From: Gammaproteobacteria bacterium
Lineage (GTDB): Bacteria > Pseudomonadota > Gammaproteobacteria > Chromatiales > Chromatiaceae
NCBI GenBank assembly: GCA_020445415.1
Contig: JAGRGP010000086.1
Coordinates: 1-37,218 of the forward strand
DNA: 37,218 nucleotides
Reading direction: 5' to 3'
In this document: one piece after another, positions 24,630 to 34,452 of the stretch
Layout of the letters: every line of letters begins with the position of its first letter
Numbering within the stretch: position 1 is the first letter of the stretch
Made by a program: the position numbers and the translations under genes
The notes under the pieces: generated by a model
The model's database searches: none
Told to the model about the DNA's origin: nothing
The model's input: only the letters and a program-made list of their open reading frames with translations

Positions 24630-25874
24630 TTATCCGCCCATGCGCCGAAATACGACCGTTCCGTTGGTCCCGCCAAAGCCGAAAGAGTTCGAGATGGCAA
24701 CATTGATGGTCATCTCCCTGGCAGTATTGGGTACATAATCCAGATCACACTCGGGGTCTGGATTATGTAAATTAATCGTTGGAGGAGCAACTTGATCATG
24801 GACTGCCAAGACAGTGAACACGGCTTCCACCCCCCCTGCCGCACCGAGCATATGTCCGGTCATCGACTTGGTGGAACTCACTGACAGCTTGTAAGCGTGA
24901 TCGCCAAACGCTCCCTTTACCCCCATGGTCTCGGCGATATCTCCCGCCGGGGTGGAGGTTCCATGCGCATTGATATAGTCGACCTCGTCGGGATTGACTT
25001 CAGCGTCCTGAAGCGCAAGCAGCATGCACTCGGTTGCGCCAATGCCACTTGGAGATGGGGCGGTCATGTGATGGGCATCGGAATTCATACCGATACCCAC
25101 CAGTTCAGCGTATATCCTAGCCCCCCGAGCCTTGGCATGATCGTATTCTTCCAGAACCATGACACCTGCGCCGTCACTCAACACAAATCCGTCACGATCC
25201 TTGTCCCAGGGCCGACTTGCGGCCTCAGGATCATCGTTTCTCGTCGATAACGCGCGGGCGGCGGCAAACCCCCCAAGGCCAACAGGGGAAGTCGCCATTT
25301 CCGAACCGCCGGCGATCATCACATCGATATAGCCATGCCGGATGAGGCGCGCTGCTTCTCCGATACTATGGGTTCCGGTACTGCACGCTGAAACAATGGA
25401 ATAGTTTGGTCCTTTAATACCAAACTTGATGGATAAATCGCCCGCCACCATATTAATGATGCTGGCCGGGACAAAAAAGGGAGATATCTTTCTGGGGCCT
25501 CGTTCGCTATAGATCCGGTAATTGTCTTCGATACTCGTAATGCCTCCAATCCCAGAGCCAATGGCGATACCGATTCGGCGGCTATTCGCTTCGGTGATTT
25601 CAATACCGCTATCTTCAATAGCCTGACAACCCGCTGCCATACCGTAGTGGATAAACTTGTCCATTTTGCGGGCATCTTTCGCGGAGATGTATTGTGTTAT
25701 GTCGAATCCGTAGATAGGGCCACCAAAACGAACCGAAAAATCGGATACATCGAAGTGGGTGATGGGTTGTATGCCGCTCTTGCCGGCAAGAATATTAGTC
25801 CAGGACTCGGCTACAGTATGGCCCACGGGCGCAACCATACCTAGCCCGGTAACGACAACCCTTCTTCGAGACAT
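24630..25874 (-). CDS. fabF: 3-oxoacyl-ACP synthase II
   Basis: A 414-residue housekeeping condensing enzyme with Cys164 ([10 protein letters not shown]), His304 (NAHGTST) and His341 (GHMLGAAG). It elongates acyl-ACP with malonyl-ACP and in many bacteria controls chain length with temperature. It follows acpP by 90 nt, the standard acpP-fabF order, and is closed by a strong terminator. It is shorter and much more E. coli-like than KS2 and KS4 in the left-hand cluster, so it is the primary-metabolism copy. Confidence 0.96.
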   Translation of the reverse strand: MSRRRVVVTGLGMVAPVGHTVAESWTNILAGKSGIQPITHFDVSDFSVRFGGPIYGFDITQYISAKDARKMDKFIHYGMAAGCQAIEDSGIEITEANSRRIGIAIGSGIGGITSIEDNYRIYSERGPRKISPFFVPASIINMVAGDLSIKFGIKGPNYSIVSACSTGTHSIGEAARLIRHGYIDVMIAGGSEMATSPVGLGGFAAARALSTRNDDPEAASRPWDKDRDGFVLSDGAGVMVLEEYDHAKARGARIYAELVGIGMNSDAHHMTAPSPSGIGATECMLLALQDAEVNPDEVDYINAHGTSTPAGDIAETMGVKGAFGDHAYKLSVSSTKSMTGHMLGAAGGVEAVFTVLAVHDQVAPPTINLHNPDPECDLDYVPNTAREMTINVAISNSFGFGGTNGTVVFRRMGG

Positions 25875-25964
25875 TTGCAGATTACCTTGAGGTTTATCAA
25901 GTAGTTTGACGGAATGTATCCGGCGCCACTTGAGCGCCGTGACTCTAAGAACAACTGATGGGCG

Positions 25965-26201
25965 TCAGCTTTTGTGCGCGTTGATATAATCAATCGCTTG
26001 CTGGACAGTGGTGATCTTCTCTGCGTCTTCGTCTGGGATCTCAGTTTCAAATTCCTCTTCCAGCGCCATGACCAATTCCACGGTATCAAGAGAGTCGGCA
26101 CCAAGATCATCAACAAAAGACGCCTCATTGGTAACTTCATCTTCTGTGACACCCAGTTGTTCTACGACAATCTTTTTAACGCGTTCTTCAATAGAGCTCA
26201 T
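25965..26201 (-). CDS. acpP: Acyl carrier protein
   Basis: A 78-residue acidic ACP with the phosphopantetheine Ser37 in [11 protein letters not shown] and the standard four-helix length. It carries acyl chains in fatty-acid synthesis. A strong GGAGGG ribosome site precedes the ATG at 26201. It contrasts with the 187-residue carrier protein of the left cluster. Neighbours fabG (upstream) and fabF (downstream) are canonical. Confidence 0.97.
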   Translation of the reverse strand: MSSIEERVKKIVVEQLGVTEDEVTNEASFVDDLGADSLDTVELVMALEEEFETEIPDEDAEKITTVQQAIDYINAHKS

Positions 26202-26234
26202 GGTTAAAATTCCCTCCAGATCAAGGATATGTCA

Positions 26235-26260
26235 CCCAGCGGCAACAGCTGGGTATTGTA
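26235..26260 (-). promoter_or_regulatory. Candidate acpP promoter -10 and leader hairpin
   Basis: In the 167-nt fabG-acpP gap, TACAAT (26255-26260, minus strand) resembles a -10 box, but no good -35 was found. Immediately downstream, CCCAGC and GCTGGG pair around a 7-nt loop (26235-26253), placing a stem-loop at the 5' end of the transcript, ahead of the GGAGGG ribosome site. A separate acpP promoter here would fit the high ACP demand. Confidence 0.35.
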
Positions 26261-26368
26261 TTCATAAAACCGCTAAGTTGGAAGTAGCTTAAGTCACCGT
26301 GCACGGGTGCCGGAAGCGTCTGCCAATGGCATTGCGGAAACACGGAACGGCGTGATGGATAACCCGTG

Positions 26369-27109
26369 TCAGGCCATGAACATGCCGCCATTCACATGCA
26401 ATGTTTCGCCTGTGATATAAGCCGCTGCCGGAGAAGCGAGAAACGCGACAGCTTCTGCAATATCCTCGGGAGCACCCAGTCGGCCCAAGGGGATGGATAC
26501 CAACAGGGCATCACGTTGCGCGTCGCTCAATTCCCGGGTCATATCGGTATCAATAAACCCCGGCGCCACCGCATTAACGGTAATCCCTCTTGACCCAACC
26601 TCGCGGGCTAATGACTTGGTAAATCCGAGCATTCCTGCCTTGGCTGCGGAGTAGTTACTTTGTCCAGGATTTCCGGTTGAGCCAACTACCGATGCAATAT
26701 TAATGATCCTACCGCGGCGGGCCTTCATCATGGACTTCAAGCATCCCTTGGACAGCCGGAAAAGTGATGTCAGGTTTGTCTCGATGATAGAGTCCCAGTC
26801 CTCTTCCTTCATTCGCATCAACAGATTATCCCGGGTAATCCCGGCGTTGTTCACCAATATGCTGGGCGCACCGTATAGCTCAGTAATCCTATTTAATAGC
26901 GTATCGACCGAGTCTTGCTCCGTTACATTGAGGACCATGCCTGTGCCGTCGATTGAGTCTGCGGAAAAACATTCACTGATCGATGCAGCCCCCGATTCCG
27001 TCGTGGCGGTGCCCACCACTTTGGCACCGAGGTTTCCCAACTTGGCTGCGATTGCGCGCCCGATACCGCGGCTGGCACCGGTTACCAAGACAATCTCATC
27101 GTTCAGCAT
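26369..27109 (-). CDS. fabG: 3-oxoacyl-ACP reductase
   Basis: A 246-residue short-chain dehydrogenase with GASRGIG, NNAG and the catalytic Ser140, Tyr153 and Lys157 (YSAAK); it ends with the ITGETLHVNGGM of housekeeping FabG. It uses NADPH to reduce 3-oxoacyl-ACP. The ATG at 27109 has a GGAGTG ribosome site. The gene immediately upstream is fabH with a 93-nt gap; fabD, which normally sits here, is absent. Confidence 0.96.
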   Translation of the reverse strand: MLNDEIVLVTGASRGIGRAIAAKLGNLGAKVVGTATTESGAASISECFSADSIDGTGMVLNVTEQDSVDTLLNRITELYGAPSILVNNAGITRDNLLMRMKEEDWDSIIETNLTSLFRLSKGCLKSMMKARRGRIINIASVVGSTGNPGQSNYSAAKAGMLGFTKSLAREVGSRGITVNAVAPGFIDTDMTRELSDAQRDALLVSIPLGRLGAPEDIAEAVAFLASPAAAYITGETLHVNGGMFMA

Positions 27110-27202
27110 ATATCACTCCGTGAATCATTGTTCTGCAGGTTTCGCCACCCACTTTCGAAAACGGCAGGGACAGCAAAATCGTGGGTATCGCTTAGCCACC
27201 AT

Positions 27203-28168
27203 TCAGTAGGTAACGAGTGCGGACCCCCAGGTGAATCCTCCGCCAAAGGCTTCCATAAGCAAGGTCTCTCCCCGTTTGATCCTCCCGTCACGAACCGCCA
27301 CATCGAGGGCCAGCGGTACCGAAGCCGCCGACGTATTTCCGTGCTCCGCTACCGTGACTACGACGTGATCCATCGGCATTCTGAGTTTGCGCGCGGTCGC
27401 GCGGATGATCCGGAAATTAGCCTGGTGGGGAATAAGCCAATCAATATCCGACTTTTCCAAACCACTTTTCTCGAGCGTTTCATCAACAATGCGCCCGAGT
27501 GTATTGACCGCCATTTTAAAGACTTCGTTGCCGCGCATTTCCACGAACGGCCGGTTATGCGCGTCATCGTAACCTTTGGAAATGCCCCCAGGGACCTCCA
27601 ACAGATTTACGTAGTTACCATCCGCATGCAGATGGGTAGAGATAATGCCAGGCTTATCGCTTGCTTCCAGAACCACCGCTCCTGCGCCGTCACCAAACAA
27701 CACACAGGTTGTGCGGTCATTCCAGTCAAGGATCCTTGAATATGTCTCGGCGCCGATCACCAGTGCGCAACTGGCGTTACCACTGCGGATGAAATTATCT
27801 GCCACTGCCAAGGCATAAACGAACCCAGTACACACCGCTTGGACGTCGAAGGCGGGACAGCCATGGATATCCAGTCTACTCTGCACCAGGCACGCGGTGC
27901 TGGGGAAAATCTGATCCGCGGTAGTAGTCGCCAGCACGATGAGGTCGATTTCTTTTGGCCCTTTGCCGGCAGCCTCCATGGCTCGGCGGGCCGCTTCTAC
28001 CGCCAGATCGCAGGTGGTCTCTCCGTCCGCGGCGATATGCCGCTGCTTGATGCCGGTGCGCTCTTGTATCCACTCGTCAGAGGTATCGACAATCCCCTCT
28101 AGATCCTGATTGGTCATTACCCGGTCTGGCAGATAGCCACCGGTGCCGATAATACGGGAATAACTCAC
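27203..28168 (-). CDS. fabH: 3-oxoacyl-ACP synthase III
   Basis: A 321-residue initiating condensing enzyme with Cys113 ([11 protein letters not shown]), the His in [10 protein letters not shown] and the Asn in EHGNTSAAS. It joins acetyl-CoA with malonyl-ACP to start fatty-acid synthesis. The start codon is GTG at 28168, overlapping the plsX stop as GTGA, so the two are translationally coupled. The length is standard. Confidence 0.96.
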   Translation of the reverse strand: MSYSRIIGTGGYLPDRVMTNQDLEGIVDTSDEWIQERTGIKQRHIAADGETTCDLAVEAARRAMEAAGKGPKEIDLIVLATTTADQIFPSTACLVQSRLDIHGCPAFDVQAVCTGFVYALAVADNFIRSGNASCALVIGAETYSRILDWNDRTTCVLFGDGAGAVVLEASDKPGIISTHLHADGNYVNLLEVPGGISKGYDDAHNRPFVEMRGNEVFKMAVNTLGRIVDETLEKSGLEKSDIDWLIPHQANFRIIRATARKLRMPMDHVVVTVAEHGNTSAASVPLALDVAVRDGRIKRGETLLMEAFGGGFTWGSALVTY

Positions 28169-29196
28169 AAAACAGCTCCCTCATCGAGATGGGATGCAAC
28201 ACCCTCCGCGATGCGCTGGGCAACATTACTGTAAACTGCGCGCCTTGCTACATCGATCGCGTTCTCGAACGCCAAGATGTCCGCGCCTCCGTGGCTCTTG
28301 ATCACCACGCCCTGGATACCGATCAGACTGGCCCCGTTGTGGCGCCTAGGGTCGATTCGTTGCCTAAATCCGTTGAGTACCGGCAACGCCAGAAACGCCG
28401 CAATTCGTGTGAACAAGTTCTTGCGAAACCCGGTCTTCAGGAAATGAACGATTACCTTGGCCACTCCCTCGGAACTCTTCAACGCGACATTCCCGACAAA
28501 GCCATCGGTCACCACTACATCCGCCTTCCCCTGGAATATCCCGTCTCCCTCAACATAGCCAACGTAGTTCAGAGAACTCTTGGATAGCAGTTGATGCGCC
28601 GCCTTGACCTGCTCGTTTCCCTTGATCTCCTCTTGGCCGATATTCAGGAGTCCCACCCGGGGCGTGGGCCGATTGCTCTCTAGCGCCGAAACCAACTCAC
28701 TTCCCATGACGGCAAACTGAAACAGCTGGGTCGCCGTACAATCGGTATTCGCTCCCAAATCGAGCATCCAAGTATGACCGTCGATCGTGGGGATAGTAGT
28801 GATAATCGCGGGCCTGTCCACATGGGGGAGCATCTTCAAGACAAAACGCGCGGTTGCCATCAGTGCGCCGGTATTCCCGGCGCTGACACAGGCGCTGGCA
28901 ACCCCCTGTTTTACCAAGTCGATAGCGACCCGCATGGAAGAATCCTTTTTCCCACGCAATGCCTTGGAAGGCGATTCATCCATTCCGACGGCCTGCGAGG
29001 CATGATACACACGCAACCGCTCGTTTCGCTGGTCGTCTCTTAAGTGCTCCCTGATCACCTCTTCATGGCCGACCAGGATCAAGGAGACATCTTGATTGTG
29101 CTTCAGGTATTCGAGCGCAGCAGGTACTACTACGCTAGCCCCGTGGTCGCCTCCCAGCGCATCTAAAGCAATTGTGATTTGCTGCTCGCTGGCCAT
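28165..29196 (-). CDS. plsX: Phosphate acyltransferase
   Basis: A 343-residue PlsX. It begins with the [13 protein letters not shown] motif, followed by [10 protein letters not shown] and [14 protein letters not shown], all family signatures. It converts acyl-ACP to acyl-phosphate for phospholipid synthesis, coupling membrane lipid assembly to the fatty-acid operon. It lies 94 nt after rpmF and overlaps fabH by 4 nt. Confidence 0.96.
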   Translation of the reverse strand: MASEQQITIALDALGGDHGASVVVPAALEYLKHNQDVSLILVGHEEVIREHLRDDQRNERLRVYHASQAVGMDESPSKALRGKKDSSMRVAIDLVKQGVASACVSAGNTGALMATARFVLKMLPHVDRPAIITTIPTIDGHTWMLDLGANTDCTATQLFQFAVMGSELVSALESNRPTPRVGLLNIGQEEIKGNEQVKAAHQLLSKSSLNYVGYVEGDGIFQGKADVVVTDGFVGNVALKSSEGVAKVIVHFLKTGFRKNLFTRIAAFLALPVLNGFRQRIDPRRHNGASLIGIQGVVIKSHGGADILAFENAIDVARRAVYSNVAQRIAEGVASHLDEGAVL

Positions 29197-29230
29197 GTTC
29201 GCCGCTAGTTTTCCGCCCTAGATGATGCAA

Positions 29231-29248
29231 CCGCCCCGTAAAGGGCGG
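29231..29248 (-). repeat. GC-rich hairpin between rpmF and plsX
   Basis: CCGCCC (29231-29236) and GGGCGG (29243-29248) can pair around a 6-nt loop. Only two U residues follow on the minus strand, so it is not a full terminator; it may be a partial attenuator or processing site that lets ribosomal-protein and lipid genes be expressed at different levels. Confidence 0.35.
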
Positions 29249-29290
29249 CCGCCGAAGAGAAAGCAATACTCAAGGTCCACGACCAGGGGG

Positions 29291-29470
29291 TCAATCGTCC
29301 TTTGCAACCGCCACCTTGCGGCCACGATAAAAGCCATCGGGTGTCATATGGTGACGAAGATGGGTCTCACCGGTGGTTTGGTCGGTACTGAGGCTGGCCG
29401 AGATGAGGGCATCATGGGACCGGCGCATACCTCTCCGGGCAGGGGTTTTTCTACTTTTCTGGACCGCCAT
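29291..29470 (-). CDS. rpmF: Ribosomal protein L32
   Basis: A 59-residue basic protein beginning [20 protein letters not shown], the classic L32 start, with the middle [10 protein letters not shown] and the end [12 protein letters not shown]. It is the Cys-less gammaproteobacterial form, so it does not bind zinc. It lies 11 nt after yceD and before plsX, the conserved order. Confidence 0.97.
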   Translation of the reverse strand: MAVQKSRKTPARRGMRRSHDALISASLSTDQTTGETHLRHHMTPDGFYRGRKVAVAKDD

Positions 29471-29481
29471 TGCTTAGGCTC

Positions 29482-30036
29482 CTACTTTAAAGGTTTATCG
29501 AAACTGTCAGTTTTTAGACCCGCAAGCACTGCGAACGGGTTGGTCTTGCCGGTCTCATCCCTAGCCTGACCTGTCTCTGCCGCATCGAAATTCTCTCGAT
29601 TCCAATCCGGCGTATCACAAAGGTTTTCAGCGTGCATGGCAATCTGCGGCAATGCCAGCAGCAGTTCGTCTTCAACCAGGCTCCGCAGGCTGATCGCACC
29701 CTCGTTGGCGAGCACCGCCTCGCAGGTGTCGGGCAACAGCTCCGCCTCGGTATCACCCAGGACCACTGCTAGATCGAGCCGGGCATCGACCGGAAATTCC
29801 AGTGTCTCTAGGCAGCGTTGACAGCGGATTGGCAGAACCGCCCTAACCCAACCTGTTATCCGCACCCGGTTACTTTCGTCCAAGTGAAAGTTAAGCTCAT
29901 ATGCCGCTGCACCCGCGGTATCGGCTAGCACCTCAGCCAATCGGGGTAACCGACGCAAGGCCGTTTCACCGGCTATGACGGCATGCCGAGACGCCAAACG
30001 CCAAGGATCTACTGTATGTGCTAAACCGGCCGACAT
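29482..30036 (-). CDS. yceD: YceD/DUF177 protein
   Basis: A 184-residue protein of the YceD family, whose members are linked to 23S rRNA accumulation. It has the paired-Cys motif LPIRCQRCLETLEFP near residues 71-85, a LVEDELLLALP segment and the conserved C-terminal KTNPFAVLAGLK. The ATG at 30036 agrees with the family N-terminus (xHTVDPWRLA), and it has no ribosome site because a promoter -10 ends only 9 nt upstream. It leads the whole rpmF-plsX-fab run. Confidence 0.93.
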   Translation of the reverse strand: MSAGLAHTVDPWRLASRHAVIAGETALRRLPRLAEVLADTAGAAAYELNFHLDESNRVRITGWVRAVLPIRCQRCLETLEFPVDARLDLAVVLGDTEAELLPDTCEAVLANEGAISLRSLVEDELLLALPQIAMHAENLCDTPDWNRENFDAAETGQARDETGKTNPFAVLAGLKTDSFDKPLK

Positions 30037-30045
30037 AAGCGGGCA

Positions 30046-30074
30046 ATAATATTACTCGGAGTACTAAACGTCAA
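30046..30074 (-). promoter_or_regulatory. Sigma70-like promoter in front of yceD
   Basis: TTGACG (30069-30074) and TATTAT (30046-30051) are separated by exactly 17 nt on the minus strand; each hexamer matches 5 of 6 consensus bases. Transcription would begin at or within a few bases of the yceD ATG, giving a leaderless or nearly leaderless mRNA. It would drive yceD-rpmF-plsX-fabH and probably the fab genes beyond. Confidence 0.7.
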
Positions 30075-30196
30075 AATTTTTACGCTAGAACGTCGTGGGG
30101 TAGCCAATGTGTGGATACAGACGAAAGCCTCGCGAATTGTATCACCCTGGGGGGTGGGGTAAACTTCTGTGCTGAAATACATCATCCGTTCTCCCC

Positions 30197-30793
30197 ATGA
30201 GCAACCCCAATAATCCTTTGCCGTTGGTCTTGGCGTCCTCATCGGTCTATCGCAAGGCATTACTGGAGCGCCTGGGTCTCGCGTTTCATACCGCCTCTCC
30301 AACGGTGGATGAATCACCCAAACCGGGCGAATCTCCCGAGGCACTGGTTTTACGGCTGGCCGAAGCAAAGGCGAGCGCCGTAGCCAAAGGGTATTCGAGT
30401 GCGCTGATCATCGGATCAGATCAGGTGGCCTGTATCGACGATATGATTCTTGGCAAACCGGGAACCAGGGAACGGGCAATCGAACAACTCGTCTTTGCCT
30501 CCGGTAAGCAGGTTCGGTTTTTGACGGGACTGTGCCTTCTGAATGTTGCCACCGGGCAGATGCAGACGCTGTGTGAGCCCTTTTCCGTACACTTTCGGTC
30601 ACTCTCCAAATCCCAGATTGAACGTTACCTGGATGCGGAGCAACCGTTCGATTGTGCCGGCAGTTTCAAGTCCGAGGGGCTCGGCATTGCATTATTTGAG
30701 CGTATGGAAGGAAAAGACCCTAATGCATTGATTGGACTGCCATTAATTCAACTAATAAAGATGTTATCCAAGGAGGGAATCGAAGTTCCTTGA
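30197..30793 (+). CDS. Maf/YceF-type nucleotide pyrophosphatase
   Basis: A 198-residue Maf protein with the opening LVLASSSVYRKALLERLGL, the catalytic-loop GSDQVACIDD and the EGLGIALFERMEGKDPNALIGLPL segment. The GSDQV pattern fits the YceF subgroup, which cleaves 7-methyl-GTP, rather than YhdE, which acts on dTTP/UTP. It is divergent from yceD across 160 nt, the usual neighbourhood. It ends 15 nt from the convergent TPR lipoprotein gene. Confidence 0.92.
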   Translation: MSNPNNPLPLVLASSSVYRKALLERLGLAFHTASPTVDESPKPGESPEALVLRLAEAKASAVAKGYSSALIIGSDQVACIDDMILGKPGTRERAIEQLVFASGKQVRFLTGLCLLNVATGQMQTLCEPFSVHFRSLSKSQIERYLDAEQPFDCAGSFKSEGLGIALFERMEGKDPNALIGLPLIQLIKMLSKEGIEVP

Positions 30794-30808
30794 AGAGCAC
30801 AGTTTGGC

Positions 30809-31834
30809 TCAGGGGTTTTCTAGCCAATCAATGGTATCCGGTGATTCGGTTGCACCAGCGCGGATACTTTCCAGTTTTGCGAAGATCCGTCGCGCGCGAT
30901 CCAGCTTATCCGTAATTTCGAGCCGGGCGGGGTCCAGTTTGAGCGCGGCTCCCCACACAGCGATGGCTGGGCCCAGTTGCTCGTCACGATACAGACGGTC
31001 ACCCAGCTTAATCAAGACCGTAGCCTGATTTTCTAGGGCAAGTTGGACTTCGTTGATGAGCTGCCGTACCTCGACATTCTCGGGATCCTGTTTCAGGGCT
31101 TCCTCAAGTAATGGCATGGCATTGGTTAATGCGCCCTGTTTACTTTCCCGCTCCGCTTCCGAGATCAGCTTGCGCACGCGCTCGCTCCGTCGCTTCTCCA
31201 CCTGCTCATCCTTGCGGGCCTGCGTTGCCTGCTCCCGTTCTTCCCTGCGGGCCACAGAGGCCTGCTCCAGGGCTTCGATCTTTCGGGAGATTACTTGCAG
31301 TTTATCCCGAATTTCAGCGGTTGGCGCGATTCGGTCGGCAATCAGTAGACAGCGGCGCGCTTGCCGCAGTTCGGGTGGCTCGGAATGCATACCGCACGCC
31401 ATAAGGTCATCCATGCGGTTCTGCAGGGCTTGTTCATGAAAGACTATCCGGGATCTGAGAAACGGATCATTCGGGCTTCCTTCGGCAAGTTTTTCCAGGA
31501 GCGCCTTTGCCTGCAACAGGCTGGAAGTCTCGACCAGCAGTAACCGATTCTCGAGAAGGAGTCGGTCTTGTTCCCATTCTATGTCAATTTTATCTCTTAA
31601 GTTATAGATTTCAATATTATCTGGATAGTCTTGAAGTCCTTGTCGAACTGTTGACATCGCATCGGACCAGCGGCCTTGTTCACTGAACCCTCGGGCCTCG
31701 GTAAGATATTCCTCGGGCGTACGGGGTGAGTTGTCATTACTCTCAAACCGGGAGAGATTGTCGAGCGCAGTCTGTAAACCGCCGCAGCCGGTAATCATGA
31801 GAATTACCAGCAAGCTGGACAAGACGCGTATCAA
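30809..31834 (-). CDS. TPR-repeat lipoprotein
   Basis: A 341-residue envelope lipoprotein: a short signal ends at Cys17 (ITGCGG). The rest is mainly helical, with TPR-like repeats at about 40-75 (EEYLTEARGFSEQGRWSDAM) and 245-315 (two units), joined by a long charged coiled-coil-like helix around 185-240, rich in Glu, Arg and Gln. The start is TTG at 31834, overlapping the cyclase stop as TTGA, with GGAG 7 nt upstream. Translational coupling to the cyclase suggests that they work in one process. The specific function is unknown. Confidence 0.8.
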   Translation of the reverse strand: MIRVLSSLLVILMITGCGGLQTALDNLSRFESNDNSPRTPEEYLTEARGFSEQGRWSDAMSTVRQGLQDYPDNIEIYNLRDKIDIEWEQDRLLLENRLLLVETSSLLQAKALLEKLAEGSPNDPFLRSRIVFHEQALQNRMDDLMACGMHSEPPELRQARRCLLIADRIAPTAEIRDKLQVISRKIEALEQASVARREEREQATQARKDEQVEKRRSERVRKLISEAERESKQGALTNAMPLLEEALKQDPENVEVRQLINEVQLALENQATVLIKLGDRLYRDEQLGPAIAVWGAALKLDPARLEITDKLDRARRIFAKLESIRAGATESPDTIDWLENP

Positions 31835-33294
31835 CTCGTTTCTCCCGGGTCTGGGTAGATGGCATCAAGACTTTGGTGGAGCAGGTATTCATCTGTGAAC
31901 ATGGAAAGATCGGTAGCATAAGGGACGATATTGGTACTTCTTCCCCGCACGCTGATGGGTCCCATTTTCGAGGGACGGATGTAACCCCGCATGCCCGGTT
32001 GGGCGGCCGCATCGTCGGTAAGCAGGATACCCCCGGGCTTAGCCAAACCACATATCCTGGAGGCCACATTGACGGTGTCACCCACCACAGTAAACTGCAT
32101 TCTTTCGTGACTACCAAGATTGCCGGCCAACATTACGCCACTATTGATACCGATCCGGAACTCCACGGGCATGCTACCTTCGGAAACCCGTTTCTTGTTT
32201 ATTCTGGCGGCCACCGATTGGATCAATACGGCACAGGTTAGCGCATGGAACGCGTGAAGCTCATCGTATTCGGGAATTCCGAAGAGAATCATAATGCAGT
32301 CGCCGATAAAGTTGTCCACCGTGCCTTGACAACTCTGTCCGGCCACCGCGAAGTAACGGAAAAAACTGTTCAGCAGTTCGCTAACCTCTTCTGGCTCTAG
32401 CTCCTCGGACAATTTGGTAAAACCGACGATATCGCAAAACAACACACTGCCTTCACTGCGCGTACCTCCCAGCTGGTGTTCACCCTGCTGGGCCAGCACC
32501 TTGGACGCGACATTGGGAGATAGGTATTTTGACAGGGTCTGTTCAACATGACGTTTCGCTTCGAGACCTGCCGACATGTTACGGAACGAGGTGAGCACCC
32601 GGCCGATCTCATCACGGCGTTCCTGAGCGCCCAGGTCCCAGCTTTCTCCCCTATCAATCGCTTCGCCTGCCTCCATAAGCTGATGAATCGGTCTGCAAAA
32701 ACGGTAAGCCAGGGGAATAGCAAGAAATACCCCCAAGGTGATCAGCCCGGCCGTGGTCAGCACCAATGCGTTCACCGTTCTCCGCAAGTTCGATTCCATC
32801 GGTGCCCGGTCGATGTTAATGGCGGCGTATCCGATACGGGTATTTTGAAACAACACGGGCTTCAGATAGGAGAATACCGCACCATCCTCGGTTACTTGTG
32901 AACGGATGGCATTTGAACTATCGTCGACCCCGTGAGAGAAAAAAGGATTGTCCTGGTTGTCCTTGAAGGGATTTTCTCCGGCACTGGCGAGAATCTTACC
33001 GTTCAGATCAAACAGTTGCATACCGAGTATGAGCTCGTTCTTGCCCTGCTGGCTTACCAGAACCTCCAATGACAGGATATCATCCGCGATCAAGGGTTCG
33101 CTGGCCGCCCGGGAGAATTGATCGATGATTATCTCTCCGAGAAGGTTGGTCTGTTGATGATAACTCAATTGTTGTTGGCTGATCAGGAACCAACCCAGCA
33201 GTGACATAACCAAGGTTAGCAACGCGGCAATGCTAACCGACCATCTTATTGCCAGTGGTATCGGGTAGGTATTGAACCGATCAAAGAGTTGCAT
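31831..33294 (-). CDS. Membrane-bound class III adenylate/guanylate cyclase
   Basis: A 487-residue sensor cyclase. A membrane helix at about 17-38, a periplasmic sensor region (40-170) with a PAS/double-Cache look (LFDLNGKILASAGENPF), a second membrane helix (about 174-198), a HAMP domain (200-250) and a class III cyclase domain (275-460) are visible. Metal-binding Asp288 (FCDIVGFTKLSE) and Asp332, and transition-state Asn409 and Arg413 (GDTVNVASR) are present. The base-selecting Lys usual in the KFIGD motif is Asn328 (DNFIGD), so nucleotide specificity is uncertain. It diverges from the EamA transporter gene and precedes the TPR lipoprotein. Confidence 0.88.
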   Translation of the reverse strand: MQLFDRFNTYPIPLAIRWSVSIAALLTLVMSLLGWFLISQQQLSYHQQTNLLGEIIIDQFSRAASEPLIADDILSLEVLVSQQGKNELILGMQLFDLNGKILASAGENPFKDNQDNPFFSHGVDDSSNAIRSQVTEDGAVFSYLKPVLFQNTRIGYAAINIDRAPMESNLRRTVNALVLTTAGLITLGVFLAIPLAYRFCRPIHQLMEAGEAIDRGESWDLGAQERRDEIGRVLTSFRNMSAGLEAKRHVEQTLSKYLSPNVASKVLAQQGEHQLGGTRSEGSVLFCDIVGFTKLSEELEPEEVSELLNSFFRYFAVAGQSCQGTVDNFIGDCIMILFGIPEYDELHAFHALTCAVLIQSVAARINKKRVSEGSMPVEFRIGINSGVMLAGNLGSHERMQFTVVGDTVNVASRICGLAKPGGILLTDDAAAQPGMRGYIRPSKMGPISVRGRSTNIVPYATDLSMFTDEYLLHQSLDAIYPDPGETS

Positions 33295-33480
33295 TATGGG
33301 GAAGATTCTGGGGCGGATAAGATTCGAATGGCAATTATCAAACCATAACGATGAGATTGGGCCAATTCTACCACCTTACTCATTACCTGTGATGGTTGCG
33401 TTGTGGCTCACTCCGGCGCTACTTGGAACCGAATTCCAGGGGTACAGGTCGATACACCGCCTGCCATCCTGAATAGCCAC

Positions 33481-34401
33481 ATGGCGCCGATTCATTCTCT
33501 CCACCCCCAGAAAAAAGCCTACCTGTTTGCTGTGCTTACGGTATTGCTCTGGTCCACGGTTGCCACGGCCTTCAAGCTATCCCTACTCTACCTGTCGCCG
33601 TTACAACTGCTTTTCTACGCCAATCTTACATCCATTTTAACCCTGTTGATCCTGTTGGGCATGGAAGGAAGATTTTCGGAACTTTGGAACCTGACCATGG
33701 TGGATCTTCGGCAGGGACTGCTGCTTGGATTGCTAAACCCACTGCTGTACTACCTGATATTGCTACACGCCTATGATTTGCTCCCGGCTCAGATAGCCCA
33801 GCCCATTAACTATACCTGGGCGATCACCCTTTCGCTGCTTTCCGTACCCCTGTTGGGACACCGTTTGTCCGGTATTGAACTGGTTTCCATCCTGATCTGC
33901 TATGGAGGGGTGGTGGTGATTCTTACCGGAGGAGATTCTGGAGCCTTGGGATCGGTCAGTTCCACCGGAGTCATGCTGGCGTTGTCCAGCACCTTGGTTT
34001 GGGCGCTCTACTGGATTTTCAATACCAAAAGCCACCTGGACCCGCTCGTTAGCCTGCTGCTTAATTTTGTCTTTGCCCTGCCCTTTACAGCGCTACTGGT
34101 GTGGGTGACAGTGGGCTTTGAGCCAGCGGATCTGCGGGGATTGGCGGGGGCAGTTTACGTGGGTGTGTTCGAGATGGGCGTGGCCTTTGTCCTGTGGCTG
34201 AAGGCAATGCGCCTAACACACAGCACGGTGAAGATTGCGTCGCTGATCTACTTTGCACCCTTTTTGTCGCTTATCCTTATCCACCTTCTGGTGGGGGAAA
34301 CGATACGGGGTAGCAGTGTCATGGGTCTGATCTTGATCGTACTGGGAAATCTCCTGCAACAGGCGGGCCACTCCAGGAAGCGGGGTGAAGTTGCGAAGTG
34401 A
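33481..34401 (+). CDS. EamA/DMT-family transporter
   Basis: A 306-residue permease with about ten membrane helices in two homologous halves, typical of the drug/metabolite transporter superfamily. It has LLWSTVATAFKLSL at the first helix and ALYWIFNTKS at the start of the second half. The ATG at 33481 is chosen because the preceding 26 codons of open frame are polar and unlike the family. The substrate (amino acid, nucleotide or metabolite export) is not predictable. The phosphoribosyltransferase follows 51 nt later. Confidence 0.87.
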   Translation: MAPIHSLHPQKKAYLFAVLTVLLWSTVATAFKLSLLYLSPLQLLFYANLTSILTLLILLGMEGRFSELWNLTMVDLRQGLLLGLLNPLLYYLILLHAYDLLPAQIAQPINYTWAITLSLLSVPLLGHRLSGIELVSILICYGGVVVILTGGDSGALGSVSSTGVMLALSSTLVWALYWIFNTKSHLDPLVSLLLNFVFALPFTALLVWVTVGFEPADLRGLAGAVYVGVFEMGVAFVLWLKAMRLTHSTVKIASLIYFAPFLSLILIHLLVGETIRGSSVMGLILIVLGNLLQQAGHSRKRGEVAK

Positions 34402-34452
34402 CTGAAAACCGCGTAGCTTCTACCGCCGTTCACAACAGCAGGCTGTTTGCCG

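Noticed and set aside
29282..29290. Aryl polyene or ladderane assignment from the core fab operon
   Set aside because: The genes around here are ordinary housekeeping fatty-acid genes; only the left-hand block (1-10790) has unusual synthase content.
30136..30164. Promoter for maf (TTGTAT, 17 nt, TAAACT)
   Set aside because: Spacing is right but the -35 matches only three of six consensus bases; too weak to list.
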